Source: Ecdyonurus torrentis
Lineage: Eukaryota > Arthropoda > Insecta > Ephemeroptera > Heptageniidae
DNA length: 64,000 nt
Direction of reading: 5' to 3'
Assembly: GCA_949318235.1 (NCBI GenBank)
Contig: OX439132.1
Location: forward strand, 19,479,533 to 19,543,532
The position numbers and the translations under genes are program-made. Each line of letters opens with the position of its first letter. Positions within the stretch are counted from its first letter, which is position 1. The notes beneath the pieces are model-generated. The model searched no databases. It was given only the letters and a program-made list of their open reading frames with translations, and was not told the DNA's origin. Shown piece after piece: positions 41,171-56,882 of the stretch.

Positions 41171-41744
41171 AAAATGTCATACAAATAGAACACGTCAGCA
41201 TAATATATACACACACTTTATAATGGAAAAAGCTCACATGGTCAAACGATTTATAAATGATGTAATTAAAATTGAAGTAACGAAAACATGACATATGTTA
41301 TAATTGACAAATCTCTCACATTTTGATAAAGTATTTTCTAAAAATATAATCAATAATATGATCATAATTATATCCAATGATTTTCTGCCAGATGTCATTG
41401 AAATTGTAATATTCAGAATATATATGATAGGTACCAGTTGGGAAATTTACATGATTTGTGACATGTTGTTACTGTTAATAAATAAATAAATAATAATATA
41501 GTTCATTGAATACATAAAATTAAGCAACTGATGTATTAGAATGGATTATAAAGATAATTTAATTTTCAATTCATGTGCTATGATTGAAAATAGAATTTAT
41601 AATATTAATAATATTAATAGTCTAAATCTATATCCAGCTCAAAATTAAATAAATCTTTATTGATAATATTCATGGCTCTTAAAGCCATTTTACATGAACC
41701 TTGGAATCACATTAAAAATAGTACCAGAACATGTTATAACCAAA

Positions 41745-41877
<133 letters not shown>

Positions 41878-42587
41878 GAAGAAAAAACCCTCGTATTTCA
41901 AATTTTAATAATTTTTAGTTTTTTTAAAATACAAAAGATATACGTATTTGTGAAGGAAAAGTTCTCTTCAAAGAATAGTTTGTACGTAGATAATAAAATA
42001 AAAAAATGGAAAGAGGGTATTTTAAAAACATATCCGGAAAAAGAATACACTTTAATAATCTTGGTATAAATATCCCACAAATACAGGCGTAATCAGCATC
42101 ATTTTTATTAATACTTTTTCTTCCTCTGACAGTATAATATTAAAAAAAAAAAAAAGAAAAAAAAAACTACACTCGTAACCAAAATAAAGCTCTTGAAAGG
42201 TATAATAATATTAATAAAAAAAAAAATCATAAAATGAAATATTTCTTGCAACGTTTCATGTGGCCTACTACTTGCTAGAGGGGACTTTAGTAGTGGTTAT
42301 ATACCAAAAAGGACCAAAGCTACTACTTTGTTTACTTGGTTTTAGTATAAGCAGCTTTACAGCGCCAGAGGTGAATTATAAAAGCTTTACACAAGGTAAA
42401 AATGACCAGTCGGTTTTTACCCAAGAGAAAAATATGCTACTATGCATAAATCTTGTGAAAAAAAAAATGCTTTTTTTTTATAAAACGTGTCTCTGGATAA
42501 TAAGATACATTAAAAATAATTTAATAAAAAAAAACTTATAAGAGATAAGAGAAATTTTATTTTTTAAATTTGTTTAGTCAGTAAAAA

Positions 42588-42598
42588 ATATATATAAT

Positions 42599-42677
<79 letters not shown>
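42588..42677. repeat. (TA)n microsatellite with early phase shifts
   Basis: Two TAATAT interruptions at the left are followed by a pure TA run. Confidence 0.93.
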
Positions 42678-42680
<3 letters not shown>

Positions 42681-43380
42681 AAATTGTATTATAATATGGT
42701 ATAGTTTTCATTGATTTTTGATAAAAACATATTACGTAGATTTTATTGTGTAAATTGATTACTTTTTATTATTATTTTTAAAAGTTAATACAAATAAAAT
42801 TTCAATATTTCAATATTTGTTAATGTATTGCCAATGGCTACCATAAATATTCTTTGTTTTGAAATGTATCTAAATAAAAAAAAGTATTATTAACATTTTC
42901 AGTGTTAAAAAAAATGAGCAATGAAATATTTATATGCATTACGTAATAACGAGTGTTTTTGTTTGGTGAAAATTGTTCCCTAGCTACTTTTATTGTAAAT
43001 ATCAACATTGGAATTTTTTTCTCACCATTTCTGTGATAATTTATTGTATTGTGAAGGGTTCAACTTTGCTACTAGATAGTTGAGAGCATTGTTATATAAT
43101 TTCAACATTTATTTTATATAAGTGATATAATTATATAATACTTTAATTTTTTATTATCATAAATAACGGCGTAAATATTGTAATGGTGCTATTATTATTT
43201 ACAAATACAATGAATTCAAATTTTATTTTTATATTCTATGTTATTTAAAGTATTAAAAAGATAAAAAAAAGTATTAGAGATATTTACTAGGCAGCAATAA
43301 AATATAAAGCAACAGCAACCAAAAGAATTAAAATAAATATGTATTAGTTGTTCCAAAACATTTCAATAGAAATTCGTCAT

Positions 43381-43612
43381 TTATTTGACTTTTCTATAGT
43401 CCGCGGGATAAGCGAGCCCCGCGAGGGCAACGAGGGGGAAATATGACGCACTACTTCTATTCCCCCCTACTGTGTAATAAGTAAAAAGTCTGTATACCTT
43501 CTCAGGTAAGCTTAGCAAGGGGTACATATTTTTTACTTTCATAGTAGAGTGGCGTGTACTATAAGTTACCCTCACAGGGCTCGCTTATCCCGCGGACTAA
43601 AAAAGTCAAATA
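43381..43612. mobile_element. palindromic MITE, about 232 bp
   Basis: The ends are inverted copies: TTATTTGACTTTT and AAAAGTCAAATAA, then AGTCCGCGGGATAAGCGAGC and its inverted match GCTCGCTTATCCCGCGGACT. The left arm has two extra bases (CTATAGT). The interior is not palindromic and shows no recognised gene. The minus-strand open frame across it is a by-product. Confidence 0.85.
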
Positions 43613-46600
43613 AACGTTTGATTACTATTGAATTGTTTCAGATAAGAATAAAAATAACTCCGTTTTAGGGTTAAGTGTGACTAACGAAAATAACAAAAAT
43701 ATATAAATTTTTATACAACTCATAAATACTCAAAAAAACAGCGCATTAAAAATAGAACTATTGCTAATATATTACGCTATATTTTCTCAATGTCTAATTG
43801 AAAGTTTAAAAAATTTAGTATGCTTTCTAATTGCAATAAAATTAAAATTACCAATAATTTTTAAACAAAAATTCTTGGGCCAAATTCTATCTATAACATT
43901 TCTTACTATCTCTGGGGAAAAATTTAACAAGTTTGACTTTTAATTTATATTACTTGATATATCATGAGGATACTATATATTATGACTAAATATTTTCAGT
44001 TGAATGACTTTTGATTCTGATTTAATACTATTAGATTAAGTTGCGGAATATACTGTAGTATCCTGATTACGTACATTCAAAAGTCAATTAATTATTGTAA
44101 ACATGTCAATGATAAATGTCAAATAAACAATGTAGGTATAAGGTAATTAAATCATAATTTATTTAACTAATTTCTATTTATTTTAATCTCTTTATACATG
44201 ATTTTATGTCACTAAAACTAAAGTACCTTGCAAGATGTATTTTGTTTTCGATTTTTTTTAGACTATATCATACAATATACGTACAGTACTGTATATAGCA
44301 AAAACTATTGTTATAAATTTAACTAAAGCTTTTTCTGTAAATTAAAGTGAATCTCATTTACAGTGATTGACTGACCAACAAAATAAGACACATTCATTGG
44401 TTGATCTTGTTTTTTGAGCCAATAAAAGTGAGTCGCATGTTGAGCGTGGAACTTTTTTTTTTTTTTTTTTTAAGTTTCTTTCATTTTTATCAGGTCCAAA
44501 GTTCTAAACTAAGAAATAACAATGATAAGTGATAACCCATACATATAAACGTAGTAAACAGGTAACGACGTCATGATCAGATGATTTTAACAAAGAAAAT
44601 TTTTCGAAGCTGGCTCAAGAGTTGTGTGTAGTTTATAGAATGAATTTAAATGAACTGAAATTTTATCATGATATTACCCATTAGATTCCATTAAAAATAC
44701 AAAACATTTCCCATCAGATTATACTCTTTATCTGGAGTCTCTTGGAATTATTGCTTAAGAAATTTAAAGTGTCTATGTTGAAAAAAAAAAGTTTTCATTT
44801 AAATATTTAACTTTATACCAGTACTTCACAACTTCGATCCATATGTTTCATTTATTTAGTATACAAACGTAATATTGTATATATTTTTGTGAAACTTGAA
44901 TAAATTGAACACAAATACTTTTTTTTTTTAGCATAATAAATCAAATTATTTTAACAGGTATACAGTAGAGTAAGAAAAAAACAAACATGAGTTTACTCCA
45001 AAATACTGAACAAAATGAAATATGTTTGTTCAAGTTAAGGTATGTTAGTTGAAGAGGGGGAATTCAGTAATAAATTGGACTACGGTCAACCCTATCGACT
45101 TATCTCTTTGGCATGTGGGTACAAAACCATTACATTCACACTGCTAACCCGCTACCTTGTTTTACCTTATTTATTTGAAAATTCGTTTTTGTATAAGCCG
45201 TTTGCGTGTGTGTATGTGTGGCTAATTTTACCGCTTTAATCGTTCTCTCTCTCTCTCTCTTGCTCTCTTATACTTCCTCCCCTCCGCTCAAAAAATTCAC
45301 ATTCACAGTTTTATAAATTAGTTCAATGTTTCTCCCCCTCTAAACAAAAACACAAAAACTCATTTCAATGCTTTCTAAATATTTTATTTTATTTGAAAAT
45401 TAATTTGCTATGTTGTATATAGCTTTGCATAGAAATTGATACATTGTTCTAAAAAATTGGTTATTTTTATATATAATGTATATTTTTAAATAAAATATTG
45501 AAATGGGACTATGATTTTAATATTTCTACCACAGGTGTTGCGTCAAATAAAAAAATTAACAAAAAAATTAAAATTTCGCTGTAAACAAAAATTCTATTAC
45601 ATAGACAAAATTTAATATATTTCTACAACAAAATATTTTCATCGTATCAATATTGAAAAAAGACAGAGAGAGAGGGGGGGGATAGAGAGAGACAGAGAAT
45701 GTTGACAGAAAAAAATATATATAATACATCCTTTCAGTATTTTTCTCAGAAATGTTACTTTCAAAATCAAAACTGAATAAGAAATAAAATAATGACACTT
45801 TTGTTTTTGTTATCCAGGTATAACAAAAGAGATAATTTTCATATTATATTTTTAGTGTAAATCTAATCCACAAAGACACCTGTCTCCGAATATATGAAAT
45901 ATAATATTAGAAATAATAAAACAGTAAAATATACAATAAAAAAAGTTTATAATGCTACGATATTGATCTGTATAAAATAGGAATCTCTGAATAATAAAAA
46001 AAAAAAAAAAAATAACCAAATGTTCTTTTAAATATATGAAATATATTTTAAAAGTTATAAAAAAAAACTCTATCATTCCAGATGGATTTTTTTCTTAGGG
46101 AAATATATAAAAAATAAGTCAAAGTTATTACTCACATTTTGAGAAAAATACATGGGGGTCAAAGCGTGAGAGAGAGAGAGAGAAAAAATTACATTTTCTA
46201 TTCTCTCTCTTGCCTTGCTGTCATTTGATGTAAAAAATTTATGTTCTACATCCGCAGATTTATTTTACCAATGTTTTTTATTTCATACAAAAGAATTTTC
46301 TTGTAAAAAAAAAAATAATAAAAAAAAATAAAATCAAATTTGAAATTTTTATTCAAACAAAAAATCAATCAGATTAAGTAATTTGTCTGCCTATCATTTT
46401 TAAGTAATTAAATATTATCTATAGATATTTTATATTATAAGTCAATTTCTTTTTTAATTGAATTTTTTTGCCATTTATAAACTCTTTCAGAATTTAATGG
46501 GATAAAAATTATTTTTCAAGTTATTAATATAATTATTTTTTTTAAATAAAATATTACTACTAAAATAATAAAAATTTGTATCAAAAAGTAATTATTTTAA

Positions 46601-46716
46601 TACTTTTGATGTTTATTTTATTAATATTTTAATCAAATTTTTAGATACAGAGAAAATTTTAATTCAGATGATGTTTGAAACTAAATTTTTTTTTTGCTAA
46701 AATATTTTTTGTTTGT

Positions 46717-46718
<2 letters not shown>

Positions 46719-46788
<70 letters not shown>
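46719..46788. repeat. (AG)n microsatellite
   Basis: This is a pure AG array of about 70 bases. Confidence 0.95.
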
Positions 46789-46792
<4 letters not shown>

Positions 46793-48491
46793 CATTTTAC
46801 ATAACTGTATAAAAAGAATGGGTTATCAAAATTCTACTGAGAAAATATCCACATGGGAATTTAAAATGAATTGAAAGTTAGTTTTCATTTAGTTTTTCAT
46901 AATAAAATTTTACTACTATTTACATAAGAGACGAATTAAATTAATAATTTGAATTTAATTTTATTTCACACTGGAGATGATTTTAAATAAAGTTTATAGT
47001 AAGAGAAAAATTGAACTGGAATATTTTATTACTCGGTTTTTGACATTTCTGAAAAATAAAATATTATTAATTTATTTTTTTCAGTTATGGCGTAAGAAAC
47101 TTTTTTTTTCTTTTTTTTTTCGTCCCAGACAGTTCAAAGGAAGTAAAAATTACAACAGGCGATGATATTGCAATATATATTTACAATTTTTATACTATAA
47201 TTATATTAAAACAAATGTTTCCATTATTCGAAATCGTGCAAGCTCCGCAAACAAGACACAATAGTAAATAGTAATAGTAAACAAGAAAACTAAATATATA
47301 TTTCTTTTTTTAGCAAAACTACAATAACGAAGGAAAAACTAGTCACATTAGTCACAAATAAAAATATAAATTTTAAACTTGTAGAATGCATCAGCACATC
47401 AATATTCACCAACTTTTGAATTTTGTTCAAAATATTAGTGAAAGTGTGGTATTCTTTAAAAATAAAGATCTTTTAAAGAGGTTTGGAAACAAAGTAACAT
47501 TGCTTACATTTCTTGGTACATATAGTAAATTGTCCCATATTTTAGCGTTGATATAATAGCGTCTCCTTTCAAATAATAATCTTGATTAATGTAGTGACCT
47601 TATGTATGATGATGTTGAACTGCAGTCATCACAACTGAACTGTACTGTACTGTTGTTCATTGAACTGTACTCTGCTTTTCATGGCGTAAGATTATGTGCA
47701 ACTCTCCAATTAAAAAATTCATGTTAAAAAATATATATATAAATCAAAAGATTAAAGCTTTATATACACACATATGTATATCTCTTAACCCTTCTGCAGC
47801 CTCACAAACCAGGAAAACCCCCTGTAAAGTAGGCCACTCTACAATGTCAATTGTAAATCTAACTTTCGTGACATCATGAATTCCAAAAGTTGTCTACTTT
47901 ACAATTTTTTAACTAGGTTCGTATAGGTACGAAAGGATATAATAGTTAGATATGTGGAAATAAATAGTGTAGGTATAATATGATGGTAGCATCTCATAAT
48001 GTATCCGTTTATTTTAATTAGAGGAGAACTTAAAGTTGAAATACATTAGTAAATTCATATGACCGAAAGTTGTAAACACGTAATCTCTGGTTATAAGTTT
48101 ATATATTTGTTTTAACACTAAAATAAACGTTTCATTAACTAGTCACAATTTACGAGGTTAAATGAGGCAAACAAATGTTTTAAAAAATGACTGTAGTTAA
48201 GTATTATATCAATATAATATAAATATATAAGTTATTTCTAACGAATTAAAATAACATTTTTGAAATTTTATGATGCAATTTGTTTTTGATTAACATGTTT
48301 AAATATAATATGAAATATGAAAATGTTATTTAAAACTAACGCATTACGTACTGTACTGTTCGTACATTCTCTAACAGCAAAACTATTTACCAACTCAATC
48401 CATTGAGATTTAAACGTAACTCTATCCCACAATGTTGTAATATTAAATTTAAATTTCGTTTTGTAATCTACTTGAATAAAGATATAATACA

Positions 48492-48559
<68 letters not shown>

Positions 48560-48561
48560 TG
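48492..48561. repeat. (TA)n array between inverted flanks
   Basis: TACAG precedes and CTGTA follows the TA run, extending the palindrome beyond the array. Confidence 0.93.
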
Positions 48562-49303
48562 TACAGTATATGAAATTAGAGCTTTTATTTGACTCCCAAA
48601 GGATTTTATAGTATTGAATTTTTAGCAAAAATACAATAAAGAAATGAGATTGTTGTTATTGTTTATTACGAAAAAAAATCTCTCTTTGCAATATTATATT
48701 TCGTTTTGTTTCATTGTTCAACTTTTTTTTTTTTAATACGTTGATTAAATTGTCATTCCTACATATACTGTACAGAAAATCTCATATTTAATTTCATTTT
48801 GTAAAATAACTTTTAGTTACATGAAATTACATTGTGTGTAACAACATATATAATACAATGTAGAAAATAATTGCCAAATCTCATGCTAACAATAATTAAT
48901 TATGATAAAAACCAACCAGTTTAATATATTATATAGTATAAAGGTTTTTATTTATACTGGAAAATTTATAGAATGTGTAGTGTGGTTGTTTAAACTTAAC
49001 TAGCTTACAAACTTGTAAAATTCAGCTAGTATAGTTGATACAAAAGCATTGATATAAACCACGCTTGAAATTTATGTAACTTACATTTTTTTTAAGTTGT
49101 TTTGTGTATTTCCAAATTTATATACTTTTTTTTTAATAATTAAATATTTTGCTTTTACATGGATTTCATTGTTACTATTTCATAAAGTTTGATTTGACGA
49201 TTGTTTTATTGCAGTTTTAAAATATGTTGTTGAAAAATAGCCGATGGACTCAAATTTATAGCTAAAATAAGAAACTTATCATTTTCCAATGTTGCAATAA
49301 AAG

Positions 49304-49425
49304 TACAGCTCTGGCCAAACGTTTGAGAACGATTTGCATACAACCCGCAACCACAATGTGATATATTTATTAGAAAACGCAGCTGCTGCCACTGCCCCGT
49401 TCTTAAAATTTTGGCCAGAGCTGTA
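49304..49425. mobile_element. Tc1-type MITE, copy 2
   Basis: This 122-base element begins TACAGCTCTGGCCAAACGTT and ends with the inverted form (TTTTGGCCAGAGCTGTA). It has TA at each end. The interior is slightly longer than in the copy at 8176 and shares the ACGCAGC/GCTGC core in the opposite orientation. The two copies therefore belong to one family of about 100-120 bp. Confidence 0.88.
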
Positions 49426-50294
49426 CATAGCATGATTACGAAGACGTCAAAATATTTACAAAAAATGTAATATTTCTCTGTATTTAACGAAAGCATTTTA
49501 TTCTAGATTTTTTCCCCTAACTATATAAATTTTAACCTTTTTATATTTTTCTATTGAAGAAAGTTGACCAAAACATTATTGCTTTATGCAGTGGAATTCC
49601 AAGCTTCCAATAGATCTTTATTTTCTTTTTAAGTAAGCAAAAAAAAGAGAGAAAATCGAGGAACTGTCACACAGAAGTACTTTTAGTAGCTTCACAAAAT
49701 ACATTGCAATTGAGGTATTCTTATATTAAGTTAAAGAAACGTTTTTGTTGTTCAAAATGATACATAAAAAAGCGAAAGAAAGACAACTACGTCAATTCCA
49801 ATGTTATTTGCAGAGATATAAAAAAAAGCCTCAGGTTGAAATAGTAAATGCAATGTAAAGGAATAGAATAGTGTAAAAATAAATCCTATTGTAATGCACG
49901 AATTTTTTATTATTATTTTAGCTAAGATTATTTTTAATTCCAATTCCATTTATGTGATGCTACCATTTGGAAGATAACTAAATCTTAATTTTCGCAAAAA
50001 AGATATTTACTTTTAAAGTTAACCTTCATATTAAGCTATAAAATGACTAATAGGGTAAGCATATTAGGACTTCAATAAATGCATAATAATTAAACTACTC
50101 CAGTTTTATTAATATTTATTTATTTGATATCAAAATAATTTATACTGCATTGTATGATGATTGATGACTATAATATGCTTAATACAGCATAATTCTTAAT
50201 GTAATTCCTAAAAAAGAACGATTATAAATGCCATAGTAATTATTCAAAGCAGTATACAACACTTAATTAATTTATTACGTTCACTCTAAAAAAA

Positions 50295-50587
50295 AACGGT
50301 TAAAAAGCGTGTACAAATGCTTTAAGTATTGTGAAAGGAACGGTTATGACGTCACTATTGTAAGCGTTGAAATTTTAACGATAATAACGTTGGTGATGCC
50401 ATGGAGGATCGAATGGAAAAATGTATATTTGGAACGGCAAAGTTTAACGTTTATCCCATTGTGATTCAAACACTTGTGACGTCATTTACGCTTGTATCGT
50501 TAGATTGTTAACGTTTAGTGACGTCATAACTGTTGATACCACAATAATTAAAGCATTGCAAAACTGTGTACAAGCTTTTCAACGATT
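50295..50587. mobile_element. palindromic MITE with three TGACGTCA sites
   Basis: The left arm AACGGTTAAAAAGCGTGTAC, ATGCTTTAAGTATTGTG, then GGTTATGACGTCACTA, pairs with the right arm (TAGTGACGTCATAACTG, CACAATAATTAAAGCAT, GTACAAGCTTTTCAACGATT). TGACGTCA is present at 50347, 50477 and 50519. It has no coding frame, and no target duplication was identified. Confidence 0.78.
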
Positions 50588-51245
50588 ATAATTAGTTTTT
50601 GGGAAGAAACAGGCAACAGAGTGAAACATTATGTGCATATTACATCAAGTCTTAGAAAAGTGAACTCCTAATGTATATATTTTTAGTGTATATAAACATC
50701 AAGATATAATTTGCATTATATCGCCCAATTTTTTAGTTTTGTTTGGTAATTTTAAATAATATGGAGTAACTTGTGCAATCGCCTCGTAAATTCAGTTTTA
50801 TGTATGCTGCTTTGATTCAACATATACTATTCCTTTAACGAAGCTGTCAATATACGTAAGGAATGTCGACAGTAAAAGCTAGGAGCGCACAGAACGGTAG
50901 TAAAAAAACACACTCAAGTGAAACAAGAAGATAACAAAGTAAGCTGCAATAAATGGACCAAGTAAAATGCAATTTGATATTATATTATTTTTAACGATTA
51001 CAGTCAATTTTGAAAATTTATTTTTTTACTTGATTACAGATATATTTTTTTTTAAATTTTTTTTTTTTATAAATTAAAAATTCTAAACATTGTATTTATA
51101 AAAATTTGATGCTAATATTCCATTTAAAAATTACGTATATCGATGTATTATTTGCGTATGGATTTCTGACATACATTTTTATAAAAATACGCTTTGCTGA
51201 ATGTATTTGTACGTTGGTCTGTAATAAGAATCTGTAACGCCATTA

Positions 51246-51247
<2 letters not shown>

Positions 51248-51330
<83 letters not shown>

Positions 51331-51333
51331 TCT
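51248..51333. repeat. (CT)n microsatellite
   Basis: This CT array of about 85 bases has CTAT interruptions at the right. Confidence 0.95.
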
Positions 51334-51409
51334 CGTCTTTTTTTGTTTTTTCTTTCGACATTTAATTTACCACTTATACTACCACACTCATCAAAAATAA
51401 AATGCTATG

Positions 51410-51410
<1 letters not shown>

Positions 51411-51447
<37 letters not shown>
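51411..51447. repeat. poly-A tract
   Basis: This is a run of about 36 adenines. Confidence 0.93.
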
Positions 51448-51448
<1 letters not shown>

Positions 51449-52351
51449 ACGTTATTTAAATACATTATCTTATTTCAAAATAAACACAATTGTCAGCTGT
51501 GGTAAAGAACTAAATGTAACGCATTTTAGCAAACAAAAAAAGAATTAAATATTAAAATAAAGTGGGATCCCGTGTGGTTAAAGTATATATAGTAGACAGG
51601 AAAAGTTTGTAATTGACATGGAAAGTGGCTGCAGCTCTTCCTCTCTCTCTCTAACAAAACAAAAGCAATTGAAGAAGAAAAGAAGCGTTTTGTTCTCTGC
51701 ATAATTCATGCTTTATTTTTGCTAGTGTTAAATACACGCCATTTTGTGGTAAATTTAAACTAAAATATAATTATTTTTGCATAAATATAATCCTAGTTTT
51801 TTTCTGTAAGGATATTTCATATAAATAAGTTAAAAAGTCTTAGATTAGTTCATATTTAAAACACAAATACAACAAGAAGATATCATTTTTAAAGTATTGC
51901 TTTAAAAAAAATAACATTCTAATCAAATAAAAAATATTTATCCAATTTTTTTTTTATTCTAAAATTAATATAATATGTTTTATATAGCAATTAATTAAAA
52001 CATACATTTTTAATTAGAAACATTTCTATTAAAAAAATTATACATGGATTGCAGTTAGCATAAATGAGATTTTTAAAATTAAATGAACCACTTAATTAAA
52101 TGAAAACTAAATTAAATAAAAAATCCTGTTTTATATATTATAATTAAAAATACTTTCAACATTTTTGTTCTATTTTTAATTTGTAGTTGACAAATTTAAT
52201 TGAAAATTTTTTGATGCTTGAAGCGATTCATATATTTTTAATAAATATAAAAAGTCATGTGTATTTGTAAAATTAAACACTGTAAGCTAATTAAAAGTCT
52301 GTAAAATGCCAGTATGATTGCAGCAATTACATAAAAATAGTTGTAGTATTG

Positions 52352-52548
52352 AAAGGGTTTAGCTTTCGTGTTACACCGTGTTATATAAGCAGTAAACTGA
52401 CATTGAAAAGGAATTCGGCTCGACCGGGACTCGACCGAATTCCTTTTCAATGTCAGTTTACTGCTTATATAACACGGTGTAACACGAAAGCTAAACCCTT
52501 TCATTAAAACTTCCCGTGTAAAATAGGCGTTAAATTACAAACTCTCAC
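52352..52548. mobile_element. near-perfect hairpin insertion with 13-bp direct repeats
   Basis: A palindrome at 52351-52502 has arms of about 68 bases that look identical (GAAAGGGTTTAGCTTTCGTG through to AAAGGAATTCGG) around a loop of roughly 15 bases. AGTTGTAGTATTG occurs at 52339-52351 and again at 52549-52561, so a 197-base insertion is bracketed by a 13-bp direct repeat. About 46 bases between the palindrome and the right repeat are unpaired. It carries no useful reading frame; the 88-codon minus-strand frame is a palindrome shadow. Confidence 0.75.
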
Positions 52549-52723
52549 AGTTGTAGTATTGTTATTAAATAACGTATCGTTTAGTACTGTACATAAAAAT
52601 TATTACAAAAAAAAAAAAAAATGGTGTAAATAAAAAATTGTTAAATTTTCTGTAATAGTATTCAAAAGATAACCAATATTGACTTCATATTTAATATTGG
52701 TAAGTATTAGATATGTTCACCGA

Positions 52724-53016
52724 GCTGGTATGCCCGAGTGGTGAAGGCAGCTGACTCGCAACTCTGTACTCCTCACCGAGTATAGGTTCGAGCCACTGCT
52801 TGGTTTGTGTACGTAATGTGTGAGAGCACAACACGTTGCACCATGCATGTTTACATGCATTCCATGACGACGCACAGCATTCGAGAGGTGCATGATCGAT
52901 GTGATTACACCGATCAGCCTGCCTAGATGTTTCCACGGTTTCTCTAGGCTGTCATGGCGAATACCGGGCTGTGTATTTAGGCCGTGGCTGGCCCGTGTAT
53001 GCTTTTCCATTAATTG
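52724..53016 (+). mobile_element. tRNA-Ser-derived SINE, longer copy
   Basis: The head at 52724-52808 is a degenerate tRNA. GCTGGTA is at the acceptor position. Box A lies in TGCCCGAGTGGTGAAGGC (the class II Ser/Leu form) and box B in GGTTCGAGCC. An ACTCGCAACT anticodon loop and a long variable-arm segment sit between them. After a body of about 110 bases comes the segment TGCCTAGATGTTTCCACGGT to GCTTTTCCATTA (52920-53012), which is shared with the copy at 60906. A further GC-richer stretch to about 53090 may belong to it. Transcription would be by RNA polymerase III; mobilisation by a LINE encoded elsewhere is inferred. Confidence 0.8.
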
Positions 53017-53019
53017 AAA

Positions 53020-54830
<1,811 letters not shown>

Positions 54831-54834
54831 TTTA

Positions 54835-55141
54835 TAGGGGGTGTACGCATGACGTCATTCTGAGTGCTTTTCGATGCTCTTCTTGAGCAATAAATAACAT
54901 TGCTCAGCATAGGACAAACGTAGTTTTTGACTATTTTCTTTGGAACATTAGCTATTTTATGGTCATTATTATTTATCTTGCATACTTGAGGTACTAATTC
55001 AACCTTTTAACAGCATCAATGCTCTCAAAAAAATTGCGAAGTATTTTTAAACTGGCAAAAGGAGTCATTTTCCTATACCGGCCAATGTTATTTACTACTC
55101 ACTTATGACGTCGACTTTAACATGAATGAAACCACCCTATA
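54835..55141. mobile_element. diverged palindromic MITE, about 305 bp, TA ends
   Basis: The left end is TATAGGGGGTG and the right end inverted is TATAGGGTGGT. Further in, AATAAATAACATTG pairs with CAATGTTATTTACTA. TGACGTCA (54850) and a decayed TGACGTCG lie at matching depths in the two arms. TA is the likely target. Confidence 0.65.
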
Positions 55142-55531
55142 CTCCAGTAACATTTTTTTTTTTTAATTTTACACTTATTTCTTAAAATATAAATTTTTGC
55201 TTATATTTTATTTAAACTAAAATGATAATTAAATAGTATATTAGAATTTAAGATCTTTTTAGCAATAGAATTTAATAGAAAGGTCTTATTATAATTCTAA
55301 GAATGAAATACGAAAATACCTTTTTAATGAAAGTGAATATAATATGAAAATAAAAAAGATCAATACCATAAGATGGTGTCGTGCGTCTTTTGTCTTGAAC
55401 AATTTTCTTTGTACTTGGAATTTCAGCTCGCGGGTAACTTTGCTGCCAGATGACAGATTCAATGTACGAGTTTTTGGTTACACACTACAGTCAAGTTTCA
55501 AATTTAATTCCTTTACCATACATATTACCAG

Positions 55532-55533
<2 letters not shown>

Positions 55534-55574
<41 letters not shown>
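55534..55574. repeat. (TA)n microsatellite
   Basis: This is a TA array of about 40 bases. Confidence 0.93.
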
Positions 55575-55577
<3 letters not shown>

Positions 55578-55872
55578 CGCTTTTTATTTTTATACGTAGA
55601 CTGTAATAAGTTATGTAATCTATATAGAGACGTTATACAAAGTTATTAAAAAAATGTATAGTATTATGTTTCATATATGCAAATTACACTCTTGTAATGG
55701 AAACTTTTGTATTCCCCCCGGTATGAATGTGTATAGAAGACATTTTTTTGATGTACTACCTGCTTACAAAAAAATGTAGCTTCTTGTGAGTATTGTCTCC
55801 TTTCCGTTTCATGACAAGAAAAAAATCTCAAAGATCAAATAGTAAATTGAAAGACGGATAAAAAATCTGCAA

Positions 55873-55992
<120 letters not shown>

Positions 55993-56480
55993 TTCAAATA
56001 AAAATGTGTATATTTTTTTTATAACTTCCGGAGGTAGATAAATACCTTGGAATTGTTATAAATTCTACTTTAGTTACAACTAGGAATACACCATAGCTTA
56101 AAAAAATTGTACTCTTGACAGTGAAATTTCATTATTATTTCCTTAGCTTTCTAAAGATTGTAAGAAATTATTATATGCGTAGTAAATTATAATCAACATA
56201 AAAAAAGCATTGAATTTTTTTTTTAATTTACTGATGTATTTTGTTTGATCTTGAACAAAGAATCCAGGATATTTATATAAAAAAAAAGTCATTACATCTT
56301 TAAAATTATTTTCATTTCACACAAAGACACAAAAACTAAATATATTTTCACTAAACAAAAAATTATCATGATAAAGTATTTAAAAGACAAAAAAAAAAAG
56401 TTAACGTAAGTCTTACTATTAGATCTTGTTTGTAAGAAATGCTTGAAAGGCTTGTAAAGATACATTACCAAGAGTATATA

Positions 56481-56512
56481 GCAAAAGTAAGTAAGTAAGC
56501 AAGCAAGCTGTT
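56481..56512. repeat. (AAGT)n/(AAGC)n tetranucleotide repeat
   Basis: GTAAGTAAGTAAG changes to CAAGCAAGC within 32 bases. Confidence 0.8.
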
Positions 56513-56882
56513 CAAAATCAAGAAGAGAGATACTGACTTTTGACTTGTCTCTTTACTTACTTTATTTTATACTTTAGTCAAGTTGTTCACCAAAACTTTA
56601 TTACTAGGCTTAAAGAGAGCTTAACATTTTCATGTAATATAATGCTCATATAAACTTATAGAGTCACATATCATATACGAACTACTAAAGTTTACAATAA
56701 CATATATGTAATGTATAATATATATTATATATATATACACACACACCTTTTGCTATATGTATTATAAAGGATCAAAAGACCATTATTTAACTCCATGTGC
56801 GGGTATATATTTTTCTTTTTACTTTGATTTACAATTTTTTATTCCTTATATTAAAATATAAATGAGATACATATAATATACA

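Larger units (their letters stand above)
43613..49303. other. AT-rich stretch, no recognised gene
   Basis: It contains a poly-T run near 44453-44472, impure AG patches near 45665 and 46168, an AG array at 46719 and a TA array at 48492. The open frame at 45042-45239 has no splice or domain support. Confidence 0.5.
50590..52330. other. AT-rich non-coding stretch
   Basis: Nothing gene-like was seen other than the arrays listed. Confidence 0.5.

Noticed and set aside
44340..44440. possible palindromic element around ACCAACAAAATAAGACACAT / GGTTGATCTTGTTTT
   Set aside because: Pairing is limited to a few short words and does not extend to defined ends.
52724..52808. functional tRNA-Ser gene
   Set aside because: Box A and box B are good, but the anticodon and acceptor stems do not pair well and the sequence continues into a SINE body shared with another locus.
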